Shown here: positions 6,956 to 15,639 of the stretch, in pieces
Numbering within the stretch: the first letter of the stretch is position 1
How the letters are laid out: each line of letters starts with the position of its first letter
DNA from: Obesumbacterium proteus
GTDB taxonomy: Bacteria > Pseudomonadota > Gammaproteobacteria > Enterobacterales > Enterobacteriaceae
NCBI RefSeq assembly: GCF_001586165.1
Contig: NZ_CP014608.1
Location: 3,782,001 to 3,846,000 of the forward strand
Direction: 5' to 3'
Length of the DNA: 64,000 bases
The notes under the pieces: model-generated
What the model was told of the DNA's origin: nothing
The model's input: the letters and a program-made list of their open reading frames with translations, nothing else
Database searches by the model: none
Program-made: the position numbers and the translations under genes

Positions 6956-8149
6956 TCACAGCGTTTCTGTCGGCTTTAACCATTCATAATTGCCATACGG
7001 CGATTGCCCTGTGAGCCATCGACGCAACATATCCAGCGCCAGCATTGCCGTCATTTCCTGACGAATACGTTGGCTGTGACGCTGTGAGCTATACACCATC
7101 GTTTGACCGAAGGTTTCTTGTGCCGAATGCAGTACTACACTGATGCAATCGTCTTGCAGTTCGCCTATCGCAATCGTTAAATCAACGCCGCTGTGAGTCG
7201 CTAAAACGCGCGCTCGTGACGCAACCTCTTTTAAGCTGCTGTTACCGCTGTGCTCCGGTAGCTCGCCATTACCCAAAGGCGCATCGACAGAACGTAACTG
7301 CCAGCTTAACAGTCCCGCGGTAAACTGTTCGCTCACAGCCAAACGTAGCCCACGCTCACGCAGCTGAACAGCAACGTCGTGCGGCAAGCCCGCTGTACCT
7401 TCAAACACACAGTTTTCACCCGCAACCGCGCGCACATGCTGCCAAGCTTCGACCATCGCTTCGCGCTGGGAAGACGGGCCCGTTAGTTTTAATTCGATGA
7501 TAGGCATCGATGAGCGATAGCCTAGCGTGGTGTTTGGCGGCAGCGGTAATGAGTCTAACTGCTGCGCTAAACCGCTTTCGGAGCGGCCAAACGTGGTGAG
7601 TCGTAAACAAAGCGGTGGTTCAGATAGCGTAAAGCGCTGACGCAAACGCGGCAGAATTTGCTGTTCGACCATCACTTTAAATTCAGAAGGCACGCCCGGC
7701 GTAAAGAAAATCCAGCACCCATTGAGCTGAATGGCAAAACCACAGGCGGTGCCGACCGGGTTATCAATCATCTCAGCGCTGGCAGGGATCATCGCCTGCT
7801 TGCGATTGCTGTCAGACATCGGACGCCCGCGTGAAGCAAAATAAGCTTCCATCTGCGCGATCCACTCAGGATGCTCAACCAGACGCTCGCCCAGAGCATC
7901 TGCCGCAGCCTGCGCGCTAAGATCGTCGCTGGTCGGCCCTAAGCCCCCATTCACGATAAGAACGTCAGCATATTGGCTACGTAACTGTAGAGTGGACACT
8001 AAATCTTCCAGCGCATCTCCCACGGTGCTGCGCGCACGCATCGGGATCCCCTGCTGAAAGAGATAATCTGCCAGCCATGCGGAATTAGTATCAATGATTT
8101 GGCCGTGCAGAACCTCGTCACCCGTACAGAGCATTTCTAGACGTAGCAT
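6956..8149 (-). CDS. yfaY: CinA-like protein YfaY (NMN amidohydrolase-like family)
   Basis: The 397-residue protein has an N-terminal MoCF/COG1058 domain (LCTGDEVLHGQIIDTNSAWLAD, VNGGLGPTSDD, NPVGTACGFA, TPGVPSEFKVM). A divergent C-terminal CinA-type domain begins near residue 260 with SEQFTAGLL. In true CinA/PncC proteins the C-terminal domain deamidates nicotinamide mononucleotide. In YfaY it is shortened and the catalytic motif is not evident, so activity there is doubtful. Length and sequence match E. coli YfaY. In E. coli yfaY is next to yfaZ; here tyrP and a second trpS lie between them. Confidence 0.9.
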   Translation of the reverse strand: MLRLEMLCTGDEVLHGQIIDTNSAWLADYLFQQGIPMRARSTVGDALEDLVSTLQLRSQYADVLIVNGGLGPTSDDLSAQAAADALGERLVEHPEWIAQMEAYFASRGRPMSDSNRKQAMIPASAEMIDNPVGTACGFAIQLNGCWIFFTPGVPSEFKVMVEQQILPRLRQRFTLSEPPLCLRLTTFGRSESGLAQQLDSLPLPPNTTLGYRSSMPIIELKLTGPSSQREAMVEAWQHVRAVAGENCVFEGTAGLPHDVAVQLRERGLRLAVSEQFTAGLLSWQLRSVDAPLGNGELPEHSGNSSLKEVASRARVLATHSGVDLTIAIGELQDDCISVVLHSAQETFGQTMVYSSQRHSQRIRQEMTAMLALDMLRRWLTGQSPYGNYEWLKPTETL

Positions 8150-8251
8150 ACGTCTCTCCTGAAAATTTTATAACCGCCATGAAGCACCCACTTTAGAAAC
8201 TGCGCTATCACAACACAATGCTTTATTAAGATAATTTAGCGCGAAATTATG

Positions 8252-8292
8252 TGTAATTATTTATTTACACTAAATGTAACGCCAGTTTGACG
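8252..8292 (+). promoter_or_regulatory. Strong and weak TyrR boxes with overlapping tyrP promoter
   Basis: A strong box TGTAAT-TATTTA-TTTACA (8252-8269) matches the TyrR consensus TGTAAA-N6-TTTACA at all but one position. A weaker box TGTAAC-GCCAGT-TTGACG (8275-8292) follows with a 23-bp centre-to-centre distance, about two helical turns. The -35 TTGACG (8287-8292) sits inside the weak box and a -10 TAATCT lies at 8310-8315 with 17-bp spacing. E. coli tyrP has the same adjacent-box layout, by which TyrR represses with tyrosine and activates with phenylalanine. Confidence 0.75.
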
Positions 8293-8359
8293 AACAGAAT
8301 ATTTTCCCTTAATCTGCGGGTCATAAATAGTAATGGATCGTCTTAATGCAGAGGAAAGC

Positions 8360-9571
8360 GTGAAGAATCGCACTCTTGGCAGTATTTTCATCGTTGCTGG
8401 CACCACCATCGGAGCGGGAATGTTGGCCATGCCGCTTGCGGCTGCTGGCGTAGGATTTGGCACGACCTTTATCATGCTGGTCAGCCTGTGGGCACTAATG
8501 TGCTACACCGCCCTGCTACTGGTTGAAGTTTATCAACACGAATCTGCGGATACGGGCTTAGGCACGCTGGCCAAACATTATCTGGGTCGACCTGGTCAGT
8601 GGTTAGCCGGAGCCAGCATGCTGTTTTTAATGTATGCATTAACGGCGGCTTATATCAGCGGTGCGGGAGAACTCCTTGCCTCCAGCCTAAGCCAATGGCT
8701 ATCCCTTGAGATTAAGCCTAGCGTGGGCGTTCTGCTGTTTACCCTGATCGCTGGCGGCGTTGTCTGCATCGGCACCCACTCGGTTGATATGTTTAACCGC
8801 GTGCTGTTTACGGCCAAAATCGTATTGCTGGTGATCATGCTCACGCTCATGATGCCGCATATTCATCAGGCCAACCTTCTCACGATGCCGTTGGAAAAGG
8901 GACTTGCACTCTCAGCGATCCCCGTCATTTTTACCTCTTTTGGTTTCCACGGTAGCGTGCCAAGTATTGTCAGCTACATGAACGGTAATTTACGCAAACT
9001 GCGTTGGGTATTTATCACCGGCAGCGCAATCCCGCTCATTGCCTATATCTTCTGGCAGCTTGCGACGCTGGGCGCGATTAGCTCTTCAACCTTCGTCGGA
9101 ATTCTTGCCGCACAGTCTGGCCTAAATGGTTTGCTTCAGGCGGTGCGCGAAGTCGTTGCCACCCCACATGTTGAACTGGCCGTTCATCTGTTTGCTGACT
9201 TGGCGCTGGCGACCTCTTTCCTCGGCGTGGCGCTGGGCTTATTTGATTATTTGGCCGATCTGTTCCAGCGCAGCAATAAAGCCTCTGGACGTGCGCAAAC
9301 GGGTTTAATGACGTTTCTTCCTCCGTTGGCCTTTGCCCTCTTCTATCCGCAAGGGTTTGTAATGGCGCTGGGCTATGCGGCGGTTGCATTGGCGGTATTG
9401 GCGTTGCTGATCCCATCGATGCTGGTGTGGCAAACGCGTAAGCACCATCCTCAGGCGGGATACCGCGTTATGGGTGGCAAGCCTGCGCTGATGTTGGTTT
9501 TCCTGTGCGGTCTTTGCGTGATTGCTATTCAGCTATCAATTGCATCAGGGCTATTGCCAGCCATCGGTTAA
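8360..9571 (+). CDS. tyrP: Tyrosine-specific transport protein TyrP
   Basis: The 403-residue length equals E. coli TyrP, and the start MKNRTLGS followed by FIVAGTTIGAGMLAMPLAAAG is nearly identical to it. About eleven hydrophobic segments are visible, as expected for the HAAAP family of proton-coupled aromatic amino acid importers. SYMNGNLRKLRWVF and DYLADLFQ are shared with TyrP and Mtr. I take the GTG at 8360 after GAGGAAAGC as start; the ATG at 8333 lacks a ribosome site. TyrR boxes upstream fit regulation by aromatic amino acids. The following Trp-leader and trpS-like gene may share its transcript, since the leader begins only 18 bp after the tyrP stop. Confidence 0.93.
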   Translation: MKNRTLGSIFIVAGTTIGAGMLAMPLAAAGVGFGTTFIMLVSLWALMCYTALLLVEVYQHESADTGLGTLAKHYLGRPGQWLAGASMLFLMYALTAAYISGAGELLASSLSQWLSLEIKPSVGVLLFTLIAGGVVCIGTHSVDMFNRVLFTAKIVLLVIMLTLMMPHIHQANLLTMPLEKGLALSAIPVIFTSFGFHGSVPSIVSYMNGNLRKLRWVFITGSAIPLIAYIFWQLATLGAISSSTFVGILAAQSGLNGLLQAVREVVATPHVELAVHLFADLALATSFLGVALGLFDYLADLFQRSNKASGRAQTGLMTFLPPLAFALFYPQGFVMALGYAAVALAVLALLIPSMLVWQTRKHHPQAGYRVMGGKPALMLVFLCGLCVIAIQLSIASGLLPAIG

Positions 9572-9589
9572 ATTTGATAGGGTAAAAAG

Positions 9590-9643
9590 ATGAATAGCAT
9601 AATCCGAAGTTCTCAGGTTGCCCGTTGGTGGCGCTGCATTTAG
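9590..9643 (+). CDS. Trp-codon leader peptide upstream of trpS2
   Basis: A 17-codon frame encodes MNSIIRSSQVARWWRCI, with two adjacent TGG codons (9626-9631) four codons before the TAG stop. AGGG lies 7 nt upstream of the ATG. It resembles the E. coli trp leader peptide in length, in its tandem Trp codons near the end and in the alternative RNA stems that follow. It precedes a gene for a tryptophanyl-tRNA synthetase, where sensing of charged tRNA-Trp makes biological sense. The gene is too short for routine annotation and I infer it from context. Confidence 0.7.
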   Translation: MNSIIRSSQVARWWRCI

Positions 9644-9705
9644 CGGCGGCACAGGATTCTGTTGATTCAAACATATCTTATACAAGCCGCCGGAGGGCGG
9701 CTTGT
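9644..9705 (+). promoter_or_regulatory. Attenuator-like alternative RNA stems between the Trp leader peptide and trpS2
   Basis: Segment 2 (CGGCGGC, 9644-9650) can pair with segment 3 (GCCGCCG, 9686-9692). Alternatively, segment 3 forms a 10-bp stem ACAAGCCGCC/GGCGGCTTGT (9682-9691 with 9696-9705). A ribosome stalled on the Trp codons would leave segment 2 free, whereas one reaching the stop codon would cover it and let the 3:4 stem form. The 3:4 stem is followed only by GACATTTT, a weak T-tract, so the outcome may be pausing, Rho action or translational control rather than a strong intrinsic terminator. Confidence 0.6.
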
Positions 9706-9719
9706 GACATTTTAGGACG

Positions 9720-9746
9720 CGCTCCGGCTACGATTTTTCAGGAGCG
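9720..9746 (+). promoter_or_regulatory. Possible Shine-Dalgarno-sequestering hairpin ahead of trpS2
   Basis: CGCTCC (9720-9725) is complementary to GGAGCG (9741-9746), which includes the trpS2 ribosome binding site. The stem is 6 bp with a 15-nt loop, so it is moderate in strength. It could add a translational layer to the upstream leader control. Confidence 0.4.
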
Positions 9747-9751
9747 TTACC

Positions 9752-10777
9752 ATGTCCGACCTTCAGACTCATTCAGCATCTCACACTATTCTCACCGGCG
9801 ATCGTCCAACCGGCCAACTGCACCTTGGTCATTACATCGGTTCACTGCGTCAACGCGTCGCATTACAGGATCTGTATCCGCAGTTTGTTTTGATTGCTGA
9901 CCTGCAAGGGTTAACCGACAACGGCAGCAATCCGCAAAAAATCTCCCACAATATTTTCGAAGTGATGGCCGACTATCTGGCGGTCGGTATCGATCCTGCG
10001 AAAACGACGATCTGTTTGCAGTCGGCTCTACCCGCGCTAGCAGAGCTCACCATGCTGTATATGAATATCGTCAGCGTGGCGCGCGTAGAGCGTAACCCGA
10101 CGGTAAAGGCCGAAATAGCCCAGAAAGGATTTTCACGCACCTTGCCTACCGGTTTTTTGGTTTATCCCATCAGCCAAGCTGCCGATATCACCGCGTTCAA
10201 AGCGGACCGCGTTCCGGTGGGCGACGATCAGTTGCCAATGCTCGAACAGACCAACGAAATCGTGCATAAAATGAATAGCCTGTTACCTGAACCCACTCTG
10301 GTGCCTTGTCAGGCGATGCTCAGCGCGGTGAGCCGTTTACCGGGCATTGATGGCAACGCCAAAATGTCAAAATCGTTAGGCAATACCCTAACGTTGGGTG
10401 CCAGTGCCGATGACATCAGCAAGGCTGTTCATGCCATGTATACCGACCCCAACCACCTGCGCGTCAGCGATCCTGGGCAAATCGAAGGCAACGTGGTGTT
10501 CACCTATCTGGACGCATTCCATCCAGACGCCGCACAGGTTGCCGCGATGAAAGAACACTACCAGCGTGGCGGATTGGGCGATCGTCAGTGTAAGCAGGAG
10601 CTTGAGGCATGCTTACAGGCGCTGCTGGAGCCTATCCGTGAACGACGTCTTCAGTTCAGCGCAGATAAAGCAGCGTTGATAGAAATCTTGCAGGCAGGCA
10701 CCGAAAAAGCGCGTGAGGTCACTCAGCAAACGCTCGCCGAAGTGAAACGTGGCCTAGGATTACCCGTAATGTTTTGA
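9752..10777 (+). CDS. trpS2: Auxiliary tryptophanyl-tRNA synthetase (TrpS2-type)
   Basis: This 341-residue class I aminoacyl-tRNA synthetase shows TGDRPTGQLHLGHYIGSL, which holds the HIGH-equivalent HLGH. It also has the tryptophan-pocket region NPTVKAEIAQKGF...YPISQAADI, the GDDQLPMLEQTNEI segment, and AKMSKSLGN, the KMSKS loop. It charges tRNA-Trp in the cytoplasm. In E. coli trpS sits in the dam region, so this copy beside tyrP is probably a second enzyme; that is inference, because the rest of the genome is not visible. Extra TrpRS copies in other bacteria are often stress-inducible or resistant to indolmycin. AGGAG lies 8 nt before the ATG. The leader peptide and stems upstream suggest tryptophan-responsive expression. 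Confidence 0.88.
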   Translation: MSDLQTHSASHTILTGDRPTGQLHLGHYIGSLRQRVALQDLYPQFVLIADLQGLTDNGSNPQKISHNIFEVMADYLAVGIDPAKTTICLQSALPALAELTMLYMNIVSVARVERNPTVKAEIAQKGFSRTLPTGFLVYPISQAADITAFKADRVPVGDDQLPMLEQTNEIVHKMNSLLPEPTLVPCQAMLSAVSRLPGIDGNAKMSKSLGNTLTLGASADDISKAVHAMYTDPNHLRVSDPGQIEGNVVFTYLDAFHPDAAQVAAMKEHYQRGGLGDRQCKQELEACLQALLEPIRERRLQFSADKAALIEILQAGTEKAREVTQQTLAEVKRGLGLPVMF

Positions 10778-10796
10778 AACCATTACGTTTAGAAAC

Positions 10797-10825
10797 AAAA
10801 AAAGCGCCGAATAATCGGCGCTTTT
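10797..10825. terminator. Bidirectional terminator between trpS2 and yfaZ
   Basis: AAAGCGCCGA-ATAA-TCGGCGCTTT forms a 10-bp stem flanked by an A-run and a T-run. It serves the convergent trpS2 and yfaZ transcripts. Confidence 0.88.
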
Positions 10826-10844
10826 CAGAAATTATCGCGGTTGC

Positions 10845-11390
10845 TTAGAAACCGATACCGGCACCGACATAAGCACCATCGGCCACGACGTTATTACGAT
10901 CGCCGTCTTTGCCCGACATTTCAATATAGCGATAGCCAACGTCAATCGTCACAGGGCGAATCACGCTCCAGCGCAGGCCAGCGCTCGCTTCTTTGTAATC
11001 ATTAATGCCGCTGGACAACGAATCTGGCGAATAGTATCCCTCACCGTACAGAGAGAAACTTTTTGTTAATGGCCACTGTAGACCACCACCAACGGCAATC
11101 GCATAACCGTCGCTGCTGTCTTTCTTCGGGTTTAAATAAAGCGCTTTGCCACCTACGTTGGCAAGAAGTGGCCCCAATGGCAGATTCACGCCCAGCCCGA
11201 GGCCTGCAACATCACCATCGTCGTCGTTATGTGCCCAGTTCAGCGTGGAGTACAAACCGGTTGACTCCGTGCCAAAGCCCGCTTCAACGTTCGTGTAATG
11301 CTCACCCGCTTGACCATGAATACTCATAGCATTTGCTGCCGTGGCAGAAAAAAGAGCGGCACATGCGCAGCCCAAAACGATCTTCTTCAT
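10845..11390 (-). CDS. yfaZ: YfaZ family outer-membrane protein
   Basis: The 181-residue product has a cleavable signal peptide (about residues 1-21, ending ANA-M). The mature part shows alternating strands such as LYSTLNWAHNDD, GLGLGVNLPLG and VTIDVGYRYIEM, and ends in phenylalanine (GAGIGF), as outer-membrane beta-barrels do. It matches E. coli YfaZ in length and pattern. The pore function is assumed from the family name and has not been well tested. It is a single-gene unit with its own terminator. Confidence 0.87.
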   Translation of the reverse strand: MKKIVLGCACAALFSATAANAMSIHGQAGEHYTNVEAGFGTESTGLYSTLNWAHNDDDGDVAGLGLGVNLPLGPLLANVGGKALYLNPKKDSSDGYAIAVGGGLQWPLTKSFSLYGEGYYSPDSLSSGINDYKEASAGLRWSVIRPVTIDVGYRYIEMSGKDGDRNNVVADGAYVGAGIGF

Positions 11391-11779
11391 CTAGTGATTA
11401 TCCTTAAAAAAATAGCCCGGTTCTCAGGTTCCGGTGCGCGAGAGTTTAAACCAATCATCAACGAGAGCCAGAGAAAACTTCTCTAATTTTTGTAAAAAAA
11501 TTAACCAATTATGTGTCTGATAACTTTTAGCAATCTGGTTAATAACCCTTAACTATTTGCGTGAGATCATTAAGAGGTCTACAAATATTGATTAGATTGG
11601 TTCACGGAACACTTATGGAAAGCCGGTTTTCCGAGAGCAATCTTTTTATGTCAGCTACATATTTTGGATTTAGCTGAAGAGCAATACCTGAGTGATAGGC
11701 ACAAAAGCACGTCTGCCCTGAAACGAAAGGTATCACCCGGTTGAAGCAATTCACTGACTCTTGATGAAGGAGAGAAGTA
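11391..11779. other. 389-bp yfaZ-katA intergenic region
   Basis: No gene is evident. Between the divergent yfaZ and katA starts there is a 7-bp inverted repeat TCAGCTA/TAGCTGA (11651-11657 and 11671-11677) about 110 bp before katA, which could be a regulator site. I looked for an OxyR pattern of four spaced ATAG/CTAT elements and found only an isolated ATAG half at 11695-11698. The catalase ribosome site AAGGAG is clear. Confidence 0.4.
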
Positions 11780-13213
11780 ATGAGCAAAAAAGGACTGACC
11801 ACCGCCGCAGGCGCGCCCGTTGTTGACAATAACAACGTGATTACAGCAGGCCCACGCGGCCCTATGCTGTTACAGGACGTCTGGTTCCTCGAGAAACTGG
11901 CCCACTTTGATCGTGAAGTCATTCCAGAGCGCCGTATGCACGCCAAAGGTTCTGGCGCACACGGTACATTCACCGTGACGCACGATATTACTCAATACAC
12001 ACGCGCAAAAATTTTCTCTGAAATCGGCAAGCAAACCCCAATGATGGTGCGTTTCTCAACCGTTGCCGGTGAACGTGGCGCTGCCGACGCAGAACGCGAT
12101 ATTCGTGGCTTCGCCATGAAGTTTTATACCGAAGAAGGTAACTGGGATCTGGTGGGTAACGACACGCCGGTGTTCTATCTGCGCGATCCGCTGAAATTCC
12201 CTGACTTGAACCACGTAGTAAAACGTGACCCGCGCACCAACCTGCGTAACCCAGTCTACAAATGGGATTTCTTCTCGCAGCTGCCTGAAGCCTTCCACCA
12301 GCTCACCATCGATTTCAGCGACCGTGGTCTGCCTAAGTCTTACCGTCACATGCACGGTTTTGGTAGCCACACCTTCAGTTTTATCAATGCCGACAATGAA
12401 CGTTTCTGGGTTAAATTCCATTTCCGTTGCCAGCAAGGCATTGAAAACCTGATGGATGACGAAGCTGAAGCGCTGATCGGTAAAGACCGTGAAAGCTCAC
12501 AGCGCGATCTGTACGATGCTATCGAACGCAAAGATTTCCCTCGCTGGAATCTGCAGGTGCAGATCATGCCAGAGAAAGAAGCGGCGCAAACGCCTTATAA
12601 CCCGTTTGACCTCACCAAGGTATGGCCACACAAAGACTATCCACTGATGGATGTCGGTTACTTCGAACTGAACCGTAACCCAGACAACTATTTTGCGGAG
12701 ATCGAGCAGGTTGCCATGAACCCAGCCAACGTGGTGCCTGGGATCAGCTTCTCTCCAGACAAAATGTTGCAGGGTCGTCTGTTCTCTTACGGCGATGCGC
12801 ACCGCTACCGTTTGGGCGTCAATCATCACCAAATCCCAGTGAACGCGCCACAGTGTCCGTTCCATAACTATCATCGCGACGGCGCAATGCGCGTTGACGG
12901 CAACAGCGGCAACGGTGCAACCTACGAGCCAAACAGCTTTGGTGTATTCCAAGAACAGCCTGATTTCAGCGAACCACCGTTAAGCATTGAGGGTGCGGCC
13001 GATCACTGGAACCATCGCGAAGATACCAACCACTACACTCAGCCTCGTGCACTGTTTAATTTACTGAGTGAAGAAGAACATCAGCGCATGTACACCCGTA
13101 TCGCAGGCGAGTTGTCTCAGGTGCCTGAAGCTATTCAGAAACGTGCTCTGTGCCATTTCGCGCAGATCCACCCTGACTACGCGGCCGGTATCATGAAGGC
13201 ATTAGGACAGTAA
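11780..13213 (+). CDS. katA: Small-subunit heme catalase (KatA type, clade 3)
   Basis: The 477-residue enzyme decomposes hydrogen peroxide. It has the distal-heme His in RRMHAKGSGAHGTF, the Asn in LVGNDTPVFYLRDP, and the proximal heme Tyr in RLFSYGDAHRYRLG. Length and sequence resemble small-subunit NADPH-binding catalases such as that of Proteus mirabilis, not the large E. coli KatE or the bifunctional KatG. It lacks a signal peptide, so it is cytoplasmic. A good AAGGAG lies ahead of ATG 11780 and a strong terminator follows, so it is monocistronic. Confidence 0.95.
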   Translation: MSKKGLTTAAGAPVVDNNNVITAGPRGPMLLQDVWFLEKLAHFDREVIPERRMHAKGSGAHGTFTVTHDITQYTRAKIFSEIGKQTPMMVRFSTVAGERGAADAERDIRGFAMKFYTEEGNWDLVGNDTPVFYLRDPLKFPDLNHVVKRDPRTNLRNPVYKWDFFSQLPEAFHQLTIDFSDRGLPKSYRHMHGFGSHTFSFINADNERFWVKFHFRCQQGIENLMDDEAEALIGKDRESSQRDLYDAIERKDFPRWNLQVQIMPEKEAAQTPYNPFDLTKVWPHKDYPLMDVGYFELNRNPDNYFAEIEQVAMNPANVVPGISFSPDKMLQGRLFSYGDAHRYRLGVNHHQIPVNAPQCPFHNYHRDGAMRVDGNSGNGATYEPNSFGVFQEQPDFSEPPLSIEGAADHWNHREDTNHYTQPRALFNLLSEEEHQRMYTRIAGELSQVPEAIQKRALCHFAQIHPDYAAGIMKALGQ

Positions 13214-13246
13214 TCGTTCTCTCGCATGCTTGAAACTACAAATGCA

Positions 13247-13275
13247 AACAGGAGCCTTTAGGCTCCTGTTTTTTT
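13247..13275. terminator. Terminator between katA and menE
   Basis: AACAGGAGCC-TTTA-GGCTCCTGTT is followed by a T-run to 13275, with an A-containing flank on the other side. It ends katA and may also serve the convergent men operon. Confidence 0.88.
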
Positions 13276-13280
13276 CTATC

Positions 13281-14666
13281 TTATTCAACGTTTGCCAGCC
13301 AATTGGCTATCTGCTTGCGTGAGATTTTAATCCCACCTTGTTTTAGCGCTTCTGGCAGCAGGTAATAACGAACAGGTTGTTGAAATCGAGCGAGCTTGCC
13401 TTGAGTCCACTGCGCAAGCGAGGACAAATCTAGCCCTTCCCGAACTTCAATCACCGCAACCGGCCGCTGACCAAACTCACAGTCGTCCACCGGCAGTACA
13501 AACGCCTGCTGAATATCAGGATGAGTCAGCAACACGCGCTCAACATCTTCGGGCTGAATGCCTTCACCGCCGCTGAAAAACAGATTGTCGAGTCGGCCAA
13601 TAATTCTCAGCTCGCCATTCTGCATCTCGCCACGGTCGCGGGTATGAAACCAGCCGTCTGCATCGGCTAACGGGAATAAATGCCCATCGCGCCAATAGCC
13701 AGACGCCATGTTATCGCCCCGCAGCAGAATTTCACCGTCAGCCAGCATCAGTTCACGCCCCGTTAACGGCAGCCCAACGCCGGGTAAAGCATCGGCGCGT
13801 TTGGCACATACGGTTGATGCCATTTCGGTTAAACCGTAACCGCACCAGCAGCGGATACCACGGGCTTCTGCCTGCTCGGTTAAATCAACCGGGATCATCG
13901 CGCCGCCGAGCAGAACATCTTTCAGCGTCAGCGTGGTTTCAGGCTGATTCAACAAACGCCACAGCTGGGTAGGCACTAACGATGCGTGAGTACAGCCGCG
14001 TAGCGCGTCATCCAGCGGATGCATATTGCGCACCGCTAAGCTTGCGCCAGCAAGTAACCAGCGCCACACGATGCCCTGTCCAGAAACATGGAATAACGGC
14101 AATGAAAGCAGCCAGCTATCGTCTTGCTCGAAGGGCATCAGTGACAAAACACCCGCCGCACTGGACAGATGCGCCTGAAAACTATGCGCAGCGGCTTTCG
14201 GCATGCCCGTTGAACCCGAGGTTAGCGTCAGCGTAGCCAATCGCTGCGCTTGCCACGACGGTAATTCAACAGGATCGCCATTCGACGCGCTCAGCACAGC
14301 GATACCCTTTGGCCAACAAAACTCAGCGTCTAAGCTATAGCCATAATCGACATTCAGCAGAGGCAGAAGCTCAGTCAGCAAAGGATCGGGCAGTTGCGGG
14401 TTCAGCGGCAGAACCCGTGCGCCGCATTGCAAAACGGCTAAATAAGCCAGCAGCAGCTCAGCGCTGTTCTTGCCTCGAACGGCGACGATGGCATCAGACG
14501 TGACGCCTTGGTGCATAAAGTTTGAGGCTAACTGACCGATTTTTTGGTTCAAAACCCGCCAGCTCACCGGCGTACTCTCTAGGAGCAACGCCGTATGTTC
14601 GGGAGTGTGACTGGCCCAGTGCTGCCAAGGCCAGTCGGTAAACGCAGGATAAATCGTTGCTGTCAT
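13281..14666 (-). CDS. menE: o-Succinylbenzoate-CoA ligase MenE
   Basis: The 461-residue ANL-superfamily enzyme activates o-succinylbenzoate with ATP and CoA. The adenylation P-loop TLTSGSTGMPKAAAH, GYGLTEMAS, the hinge region GRLDNLFFSGGEGIQPEDVE and the C-terminal catalytic lysine in GGIKISRKQIANW are all present. The frame extends to an ATG at 14687 inside menC. Alignment with the E. coli start favours ATG 14666, which lies one base after the menC stop. It is the last gene of menD-menH-menB-menC-menE. Confidence 0.94.
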   Translation of the reverse strand: MTATIYPAFTDWPWQHWASHTPEHTALLLESTPVSWRVLNQKIGQLASNFMHQGVTSDAIVAVRGKNSAELLLAYLAVLQCGARVLPLNPQLPDPLLTELLPLLNVDYGYSLDAEFCWPKGIAVLSASNGDPVELPSWQAQRLATLTLTSGSTGMPKAAAHSFQAHLSSAAGVLSLMPFEQDDSWLLSLPLFHVSGQGIVWRWLLAGASLAVRNMHPLDDALRGCTHASLVPTQLWRLLNQPETTLTLKDVLLGGAMIPVDLTEQAEARGIRCWCGYGLTEMASTVCAKRADALPGVGLPLTGRELMLADGEILLRGDNMASGYWRDGHLFPLADADGWFHTRDRGEMQNGELRIIGRLDNLFFSGGEGIQPEDVERVLLTHPDIQQAFVLPVDDCEFGQRPVAVIEVREGLDLSSLAQWTQGKLARFQQPVRYYLLPEALKQGGIKISRKQIANWLANVE

Positions 14667-14667
14667 C

Positions 14668-15639
14668 CTAAGAACGCCATACCACATCTAATGAAGAAAC
14701 GTCCTGCAACGGTAAGGTGTTTTCCGGCCAAGGGCGGATAAGCTGAGCCTGCATCAGATCTAACGTATCCAAACCGGGCACCGTATTGGGCGTCAACCAT
14801 GCAGCTACGCGAGCCAGTTGAGTCAGCCCAAGGCTCGATTCAATGCTAGAACTGATAACGGCGTCCAGACCGACCTGATGCGCCTGAGAAATTAGCTGCT
14901 GACAGCGCTGCAAACTTCCGGTTAAGGTCGGTTTGATAACAATGGCCGCCACGCCCTCTTCGGCTTCAACGCGGAAATCAGGCTCACGCACGCTTTCATC
15001 CCACGCAATCGCAATGCCGGTTTGGCGCGCAAAATCACGCGATTCATCGCGGGTTTTGCACGGTTCTTCCAGAAATGCGATACGGTTGCGCCATTCAGGA
15101 TTCACATATTTAGCAAACCCATCGGCTTTAGCCCGTGTCCAGCTACGGTTAGCATCCAAACGTAGTTTCAGATCGGGCAATGCCTCGAGCAGCACGTTAA
15201 CCACCATGCCGTCGCGCACCGCTTCATACAAACCGACTTTCACCTTGGCCACTTTCTCGCCAGGAATAGCTTGCAGCACCGCAAACAATTCGTCTGGGTC
15301 GCCGGAGCACAGAGGGGCTTTGCGATAGTTAGCTTCCGTTGGCAACGCGCCTGAAAGCTCAGCCAACGCGCAGCTTAAACCAAAGGCCACCGAAGGCAGC
15401 GCATTTTCATTAGGCTGCTGGCCTTCGGCCCACTGCTGCAAATCAGCCAGCACCGCTTCCTGCGCCTGTTCTAACGTCTCATGACTAAACTCAGGCAAAG
15501 GGGCGATTTCGCCCCAGCCTTCCTGTTCACCCTCGCGCAGGCACACTATCAACCCGTCACGAGTTTTTAGCCGCTGGTTGCGCAGAATGACGCCTGCATC
15601 CATAGGCAGGCTGTAACGGTAAAGTGTGACCTGTCGCAT
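14668..15639 (-). CDS. menC: o-Succinylbenzoate synthase MenC
   Basis: The 323-residue enolase-superfamily enzyme dehydrates SHCHC to o-succinylbenzoate. The KVKVG motif supplies the catalytic lysine, RLDANRSW and FLEEPCK supply metal ligands, and AWDESVREPDF plus VIKPTLTGSLQRC hold the second metal ligand and lysine. Its start overlaps the menB stop (TAATG), giving coupled translation. Confidence 0.95.
   Translation of the reverse strand: MRQVTLYRYSLPMDAGVILRNQRLKTRDGLIVCLREGEQEGWGEIAPLPEFSHETLEQAQEAVLADLQQWAEGQQPNENALPSVAFGLSCALAELSGALPTEANYRKAPLCSGDPDELFAVLQAIPGEKVAKVKVGLYEAVRDGMVVNVLLEALPDLKLRLDANRSWTRAKADGFAKYVNPEWRNRIAFLEEPCKTRDESRDFARQTGIAIAWDESVREPDFRVEAEEGVAAIVIKPTLTGSLQRCQQLISQAHQVGLDAVISSSIESSLGLTQLARVAAWLTPNTVPGLDTLDLMQAQLIRPWPENTLPLQDVSSLDVVWRS

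Noticed and set aside
11391..11779. OxyR binding site upstream of katA
   Set aside because: Only one ATAG half element was found; the four-element spacing of OxyR sites is not visible.
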